A DNA stretch of 64,000 nucleotides from the NCBI GenBank assembly GCA_019090455.1, contig JAHRWA010000030.1, positions 89,657 to 153,656 on the forward strand, read 5' to 3'. Shown here piece after piece: positions 60,008 through 64,000 of this stretch. The notes under the pieces were generated by a model. That model worked only from the letters and a program-made list of their open reading frames with translations, did not search any database and was not told the DNA's origin. Numbering within the stretch: position 1 is the stretch's first letter; every line of letters starts with the position of its first letter. The DNA is from Pseudomonadales bacterium. GTDB lineage: Bacteria > Pseudomonadota > Gammaproteobacteria > Pseudomonadales > DC-out160. The translations under genes were made by a program, and so were the position numbers.

Positions 60008-60643
60008 TTGAGAAACAATGAGAGGTACGTGTATTCAGCCACGACCATCATAGCCGTACTTTCTATGCTTTCAATAGCGCTTAATGCGGAACCATTGGAT
60101 CATGACGACCATCATCAGCAGGAGGCCCATCTGCATGGGCTGGTAGAGATGACCCTGGCAATTGAGGGCAATACGATGGAGCTGAACCTGGAATCCCCGG
60201 CTGCCAACATCGTTGGATTTGAGCACCCCGTGTCGACCCCGGAGCAGCATGCTAGCGTCACTCGCGCAAAAACGATTCTCGACATGCCGGAACAGTTACT
60301 GACTTTTATTGGCACCCGCTGTCAATCACTAAGTCAGGATATGAACCTTTCCGCCGTGCTCCAGCCTGCAGAAACTCATCAGAACGCAGAGGCGCACAGT
60401 GCGCACCAGGAGCACACCGACAAGAACCACGAAGAACACGATGATCACCAAACACACAGCGAAATTTCGGTCCGTTACCAGTTTCACTGCGCCCAGGGCA
60501 CTAAACTGACTGCAATTAAAGTGCATTTGTTTGATTTATTTCCCCGTATCGAGACCGTTCAAGCCGCCTGGGTAAGCCATAGTAATCAGGCTTCCGCAAT
60601 ACTCACAACCGACTCAATAACGATAAATTTGGAGGCAAGATGA
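60008..60643 (+). CDS. zrgA: His-rich periplasmic protein, ZrgA/DUF2796 family
   Basis: 211-residue exported protein with a signal peptide (about 1-28) and two histidine clusters: HDDHHQQEAHLHG just after cleavage, and a longer run (about 122-157) including HQEHTDKNHEEHDDH. The overall pattern, with AHLHGLVEMTLAIEGN near the N terminus, fits DUF2796, named ZrgA in Vibrio zinc uptake. It probably binds zinc in the periplasm. The start is a TTG at 60008 with GAGG six bases upstream. It overlaps zur by four bases, so the two are cotranslated. Confidence 0.85.
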   Translation: MRNNERYVYSATTIIAVLSMLSIALNAEPLDHDDHHQQEAHLHGLVEMTLAIEGNTMELNLESPAANIVGFEHPVSTPEQHASVTRAKTILDMPEQLLTFIGTRCQSLSQDMNLSAVLQPAETHQNAEAHSAHQEHTDKNHEEHDDHQTHSEISVRYQFHCAQGTKLTAIKVHLFDLFPRIETVQAAWVSHSNQASAILTTDSITINLEAR

Positions 60644-61098
60644 ACACACATAAAATCATTGAACGAGCCGAACAGCGCTGCAAAGCACACGGCGCCCGCC
60701 TCACCAACAAACGCAAACAAGTGCTTTCTGGCCTGTTGCAATCGGAAAAAGCATTCTCTGCCTACGAGCTGGTGGACTATTGTAAGAGCGAGTTTGGCGA
60801 AAAAATCCCAGCTATGTCCGTGTACCGAATTTTGGCTTTTCTTCAGGATGAACAGCTAGCGCACAAACTCAAATTGGCCAATAAATTCGTTGCCTGCACC
60901 CACATCGCCTGTGATCACGCTCACGGTGTACCCCAGTTTTTGATCTGCGGGCAGTGCCAACGCGTGAAAGAAATCGCCATCAAAAAATCGACCATCAATA
61001 CCTTACGACAAAGCGTAGAAGAAGCAGGCTTCCATTTGATTAGCCCCCAGCTGGAAATGGACAGTCTTTGTGAACGCTGTATGAGTAACGCGGCTTGA
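60640..61098 (+). CDS. zur: Zinc uptake regulator Zur (Fur family)
   Basis: Fur-family repressor that binds DNA when loaded with zinc. The 152-residue protein has the winged helix at the N terminus (LTNKRKQVLSGLLQSEKAFS; MSVYRILAFLQDEQL). The structural zinc cysteines are in ICGQC (Cys103, Cys106) and CERC (Cys144, Cys147), and CDHAHG provides sensing ligands. GGAGG precedes the ATG. It follows zrgA with a four-base overlap and precedes merC, which suggests autoregulated control of the local zinc genes. Confidence 0.93.
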   Translation: MNTHKIIERAEQRCKAHGARLTNKRKQVLSGLLQSEKAFSAYELVDYCKSEFGEKIPAMSVYRILAFLQDEQLAHKLKLANKFVACTHIACDHAHGVPQFLICGQCQRVKEIAIKKSTINTLRQSVEEAGFHLISPQLEMDSLCERCMSNAA

Positions 61099-61120
61099 AG
61101 CCACCAACCTGGAGCTAAAA

Positions 61121-61555
61121 ATGAATAACCTACAAAGCCTATCTGATAAGTCAGCGATAGGCCTCTCTCTATTGTGCACGATACATTGCCTGGCAATGCC
61201 TTTAGCCGCTGTATTGCTACCCTCAATCGCAGCTCTGCCGCTGGCGGATGAAACATTCCACTATTGGATGCTGATTACCGTGTTGCCGATCAGTGCCTAC
61301 GCACTGACGATGGGCTGCAAAAAGCACCAACGCTATCGCTTGCTACTCATTGGTGGCGTGGGGCTGTGTATTCTTGTTTTCGCGACCTACGCTGGACACG
61401 ACTTGCTAGGGGAAACCGGGGAAAAAACCCTGACAGTGGTCGGCACTATGATCCTGGCGCTTGGCCACCTCTGGAACTACCGTCTCTGCCATCATAAGGG
61501 CCCTTGCGACTGTACTGAGCCAGGCGAGTCTGACCCGCAATCCAATGAACTCTGA
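61121..61555 (+). CDS. MerC-domain membrane protein
   Basis: 144-residue inner-membrane protein with four predicted helices (about 11-35, 45-62, 70-88 and 100-118). The metal-binding CTIHC (Cys19, Cys23) in the first helix and the C-terminal CHHKGPCDC match the MerC family, originally mercury transporters. In a Zur locus it more likely moves or senses zinc; that is inference. The ATG has GGAG upstream, 22 bases after zur. No mercury-resistance genes are present. Confidence 0.85.
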   Translation: MNNLQSLSDKSAIGLSLLCTIHCLAMPLAAVLLPSIAALPLADETFHYWMLITVLPISAYALTMGCKKHQRYRLLLIGGVGLCILVFATYAGHDLLGETGEKTLTVVGTMILALGHLWNYRLCHHKGPCDCTEPGESDPQSNEL

Positions 61556-61635
61556 TGAAGCATCTATTTTCTTTCAAAATCGGTGAACTGCGACAAAGCA
61601 GCCATGCGCCTGTGCCAGGTCTCAGGTTAACCGGC

Positions 61636-62316
61636 TTACTCGATATAGGCTTCAAATTGCACCAACTCCATCACATAGGCTGCAGTGGCGAGATCATTCT
61701 GTTGAATCGACGTCTTCACCACACCTGAGACCCAAATCGGTTCATATATGCTATTAAATTTAACGCCTTGTGGATAATTCACCAGGACAATCTGGTTTGG
61801 CGGCGGTGGTGGCATATGAATGCAGGCGCCAAAATAGGGCACGAGGAAAAACTGGGTAATCGTTTGATCGTCGTTATGTTCTATCGGCACAACAAAACCA
61901 GGAAGACGAATGGCCTTACCATCCATTTCGGCAACCACCCGGGTCGACACCAGAGCCTGCTGATAGCGGTCATCGCTGGCGGCGGCGAGGCTGTTTTGTA
62001 TTTGACTGCTGATCTGGTCCTCGAAAGAACCGTCTTCAATATCGGTGACTAACTGAGGTGGATTGAGTAACACCTCAAGGTCATCTTTCGGCATCAAGTC
62101 GATCCATTCGACTGTCCTGAACGAGGCTTCTTTATTTAATGGGGCTGGATTTGATGGGGTTTGATTTGATGGGGTTTGATTTGATGGGGCTTTGCCTTCG
62201 GCAGCTCTGGCACCCGTCGTATCAAACAGCGCCAACGAAACCGCAGCAACCACGACGAAGGTAAAGCCACTAAGACGGCTGCAATAGAAACTGTTTTGAA
62301 CACTTATTTTCGGCAT
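61636..62316 (-). CDS. Exported DUF3299 protein
   Basis: 226-residue protein of the DUF3299 family with an N-terminal signal peptide (MPKISVQNSFYCSRLSGFTF to about AARAAEG). A repetitive PSNQT linker (annotated as a tandem repeat) precedes the conserved domain, which includes RLPGFVVPIEHN, PYFGACIHMPPPPPNQIV and the C-terminal AAYVMELVQFEAYIE. DUF3299 has no settled function. The ATG at 62316 is chosen because it begins the signal peptide; the frame is open to 62385 through the Zur-like box. Divergent from the ABC transporter genes. Confidence 0.85.
   Translation of the reverse strand: MPKISVQNSFYCSRLSGFTFVVVAAVSLALFDTTGARAAEGKAPSNQTPSNQTPSNPAPLNKEASFRTVEWIDLMPKDDLEVLLNPPQLVTDIEDGSFEDQISSQIQNSLAAASDDRYQQALVSTRVVAEMDGKAIRLPGFVVPIEHNDDQTITQFFLVPYFGACIHMPPPPPNQIVLVNYPQGVKFNSIYEPIWVSGVVKTSIQQNDLATAAYVMELVQFEAYIE
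62150..62189. repeat. 15-bp tandem repeat in the DUF3299 gene
   Basis: The 15-mer TTTGATGGGGTTTGA is repeated about 2.7 times in frame and encodes PSNQT units in the linker behind the signal peptide. Copy number could vary between strains without breaking the frame. Confidence 0.85.
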
Positions 62317-62351
62317 ATCACTGTGATCAGAAGTTGAACATTGAGCGTAAA

Positions 62352-62368
62352 ATGATACAGTATATCCT
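62352..62368. promoter_or_regulatory. Putative Zur operator between DUF3299 and ABC transporter genes
   Basis: ATGATACAGTATATCCT is a 17-bp imperfect palindrome (six of eight half-site positions match) agreeing with the recalled Zur consensus at 12 of 16 positions. It lies 36 bases upstream of the DUF3299 start and 63 upstream of the ABC ATPase start, so one site could control both. It shares ATGATA and TATCCT with the other box. Confidence 0.65.
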
Positions 62369-62431
62369 ATTTTTTTACACAGCAAGGATTTCGATTCTCG
62401 CTACGGATTCTCTTCTTGGACAGACTCCTAA

Positions 62432-63109
62432 ATGACTATCCATTTACAAAACGTCAGCTTCACCTATCCAAAAGCACCTCAAAAGAAGGTGCTTGATATT
62501 CAACACTGGTCGGTTGCCCCAGGCGAACAGGTGTTTATTCATGGCCCTTCCGGTGGTGGTAAATCGACGCTGCTAAATCTGCTGAGCGGTATCCTTCAGG
62601 CAGACCGTGGCAAAGTATCGGTGCTCGGCGAGCGGCTGGATCAAATGAGCAATCGCCGACGCGACCGGTTTCGCGCCAATCATATCGGTTGTGTATTTCA
62701 GCAATTTAATCTCATCCCCTATCTGGATGCCATCGACAACATTCGGCTGGCCGCTCACTTTGCAGCAACGAAGCAGGCATCACTGAATCATGAGACAGGC
62801 GAGCTGCTCTCCGCACTGGGTATTGCGCCGTCAGATCGATGTAAACCTACCGCTCAGCTCAGTATTGGCCAGCAACAGCGGGTTGCCATTGCCAGAGCGC
62901 TAATCAATAAACCCCAATTATTGATTGCCGATGAGCCCTCTTCCTCTCTGGATCAAAACAACCGCGATACCTTTATGGCGCTGTTGATGTCACTGGTGAA
63001 AGAGCACGATATAACCCTGCTTTTTGTCAGTCACGACCTTTCCCTTTCATATCATTTTGGACGAGTTGAAGCCCTATCTGATATCAATACGCCTGACGGG
63101 GCGCACTAA
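62432..63109 (+). CDS. ABC transporter ATP-binding protein (LolD/MacB type)
   Basis: 225-residue ATPase with Walker A GPSGGGKSTLL (about 36-46), signature LSIGQQQRVAIARAL and Walker B LLIADEPSSSLD. It belongs to the LolD/MacB/FtsE group that pairs with FtsX-type permeases rather than with zinc ZnuB-type permeases. The ATG has no strong ribosome-binding site. It overlaps the permease start by one base and is divergent from the DUF3299 gene, with the Zur-like box between. Zinc-linked export or envelope handling is inferred. Confidence 0.92.
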   Translation: MTIHLQNVSFTYPKAPQKKVLDIQHWSVAPGEQVFIHGPSGGGKSTLLNLLSGILQADRGKVSVLGERLDQMSNRRRDRFRANHIGCVFQQFNLIPYLDAIDNIRLAAHFAATKQASLNHETGELLSALGIAPSDRCKPTAQLSIGQQQRVAIARALINKPQLLIADEPSSSLDQNNRDTFMALLMSLVKEHDITLLFVSHDLSLSYHFGRVEALSDINTPDGAH

Positions 63110-64000
63110 TGTTCATGCGACTGGCCTGTAAAAGCCTACTCAATCGAAGAGGCTCCGTCGTACTAACCGTGCTGGCGTTAACGGTCAGTCTTGTTGTGCT
63201 GCTAGGTGTCGAACATATCCGCCAGCAGTCCAGGGATAGTTTTGGCAACACCGTCTCCGGCGTTGATCTCATCGTTGGCGCAAGAACCGGTAGCCTTAAT
63301 TTACTGCTCTATTCGATATTCCACATGGGATCCCCAACCAACAACATCAGCTGGGATTCCTACCAGCACATTGCCTCTGGCAAACACGTCGCCTGGGCCG
63401 TACCCATTGCACTGGGTGATTCGTACCGGGGCTACCGCGTCATGGGTAGCACGCCTGACTATTTCACCCACTTTAGTTACGGCGGTAAGCGCAAGCTGCA
63501 GTTCGCCAGCGGTAAAGCCTTTTCTGGGGTACTCGACGTGGTATTGGGGTCGGAAGTGGCCAGAAAGCTTAGCCACAAACTTGGCGATCAGGTGGTCCTC
63601 GCTCACGGGGTCGCGAGCACCAGCTTCAGCCTCCACGACGACAAGCCGTTTACAGTGGTGGGTGTCCTCGCGCCTACGGGTACACCGGTCGATCAGACCG
63701 TACATGTCAGCCTGCGAGGTATCGAAGCCATTCATATCCACTGGCAGCAGGGCGTAAAAATGCCTGGCAACACCGTCTCCACTGAACAGCTGGCCAAGAT
63801 GGACCTCCAGCCCGAAAACATAACGGCTTTCATGCTCGGCTTGAGTTCAAAGATGGCTACTTTCCGCGTGCAACGGCAGATCAACAACTATTCGCGAGAA
63901 CCACTCATGGCGATACTTCCCGGTGTTGCCTTGTCGGAACTCTGGCAAATGATGGCGACCTTCGAGCACACACTGCGCCTGATATCAGCCTGTATTCTGG
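63109..64000 (+). CDS. FtsX/MacB-type ABC permease, N-terminal part (cut by window edge)
   Basis: 297 codons are open to the window end. One membrane helix (about 17-36, VVLTVLALTVSLVVLLGVEH) is followed by a large extracytoplasmic domain starting VSGVDLIVGARTGSLNLLLY. That stretch is typical of LolE/MacB-like permeases in DUF3299-ABC loci. The later helices are outside the window. The start overlaps the ATPase stop (TAATG), so the pair is cotranslated; an ATG two codons later is an alternative start. Confidence 0.88.
   Translation, partial: MFMRLACKSLLNRRGSVVLTVLALTVSLVVLLGVEHIRQQSRDSFGNTVSGVDLIVGARTGSLNLLLYSIFHMGSPTNNISWDSYQHIASGKHVAWAVPIALGDSYRGYRVMGSTPDYFTHFSYGGKRKLQFASGKAFSGVLDVVLGSEVARKLSHKLGDQVVLAHGVASTSFSLHDDKPFTVVGVLAPTGTPVDQTVHVSLRGIEAIHIHWQQGVKMPGNTVSTEQLAKMDLQPENITAFMLGLSSKMATFRVQRQINNYSREPLMAILPGVALSELWQMMATFEHTLRLISACIL

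Noticed and set aside
1..64000. tRNA, rRNA, CRISPR arrays, IS elements and integrases
   Set aside because: Looked for T-loop motifs, repeat-spacer patterns, transposase or integrase motifs by eye and found none.

Overview
The window looks like chromosomal DNA of a marine-type gammaproteobacterium, probably near Pseudomonadales, Oceanospirillales or Cellvibrionales. The evidence is gene order: rpoE-rseA-rseB-rseC-mucD-lepA-lepB-DUF4845-rnc-era-recO, lysS-prfB-recJ-thrC-hom-dsbC, rplS-trmD-rimM-rpsP-ffh-ypjD, and purL...mltF-tadA-guaA all follow the pseudomonad arrangement. No tRNA, rRNA, IS element, integrase or CRISPR array was seen.

Layout. 1-10.2 kb (minus strand): envelope-stress sigma factor with its anti-sigma and protease genes, then translation/secretion genes (lepA, lepB) and rnc-era-recO, with recO cut by the window edge. 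10.6-15.2 kb: nadB, a convergent ygfX-sdhE pair, ygfZ and an HDOD-domain gene. 15.6-23.5 kb: an accessory acyl-CoA/oxidation region with fused isobutyryl-CoA mutase (icmF), an acrylyl-CoA reductase-like gene, a VOC protein, a flavin monooxygenase and two tandem hotdog thioesterases. 23.6-31.3 kb: ung, a GGDEF/EAL protein, lysS, prfB (with the programmed +1 frameshift) and recJ. 31.5-41.5 kb: thrC, hom, dsbC, the ribosomal-protein/tRNA-modification operon, ffh, and divergent ypjD and CorC-like genes. 41.6-54.1 kb: purT, a gamma-carbonic-anhydrase-like protein, two Nudix genes, DUF3135, a NIF3-like gene, purL, a sensorless chemoreceptor, mltF and tadA. 54.2-56.5 kb: a divergent pair of exported DJ-1/PfpI protein and MocR regulator, sitting where tadA and guaA would normally be neighbours.

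The unusual part is 56.5-64.0 kb. Only the 3' end of guaA is present. It is followed by the C-terminal end of a TPR protein and by an open frame that joins a piece of an RND/MMPL exporter to a DUF1302-type outer-membrane protein. Beyond that lies a visibly more GC-rich zinc-homeostasis block: a GTP-cyclohydrolase-II-like gene, a His-rich ZrgA-like protein (DUF2796), a Zur repressor, a MerC-like membrane protein, a DUF3299 protein, and an ABC ATPase with an FtsX-type permease cut by the window edge. Two 17-bp imperfect palindromes resembling Zur operators sit before the cyclohydrolase gene and between the DUF3299 and ABC genes. The simplest reading is a Zur-regulated zinc-acquisition island next to a displaced guaA 3' end. 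A chimeric assembly is the main alternative.

Start sites were moved from the longest open frame where a ribosome-binding site, signal peptide or family length argued for it, and this is stated per gene. All family assignments are by eye, without database searches.
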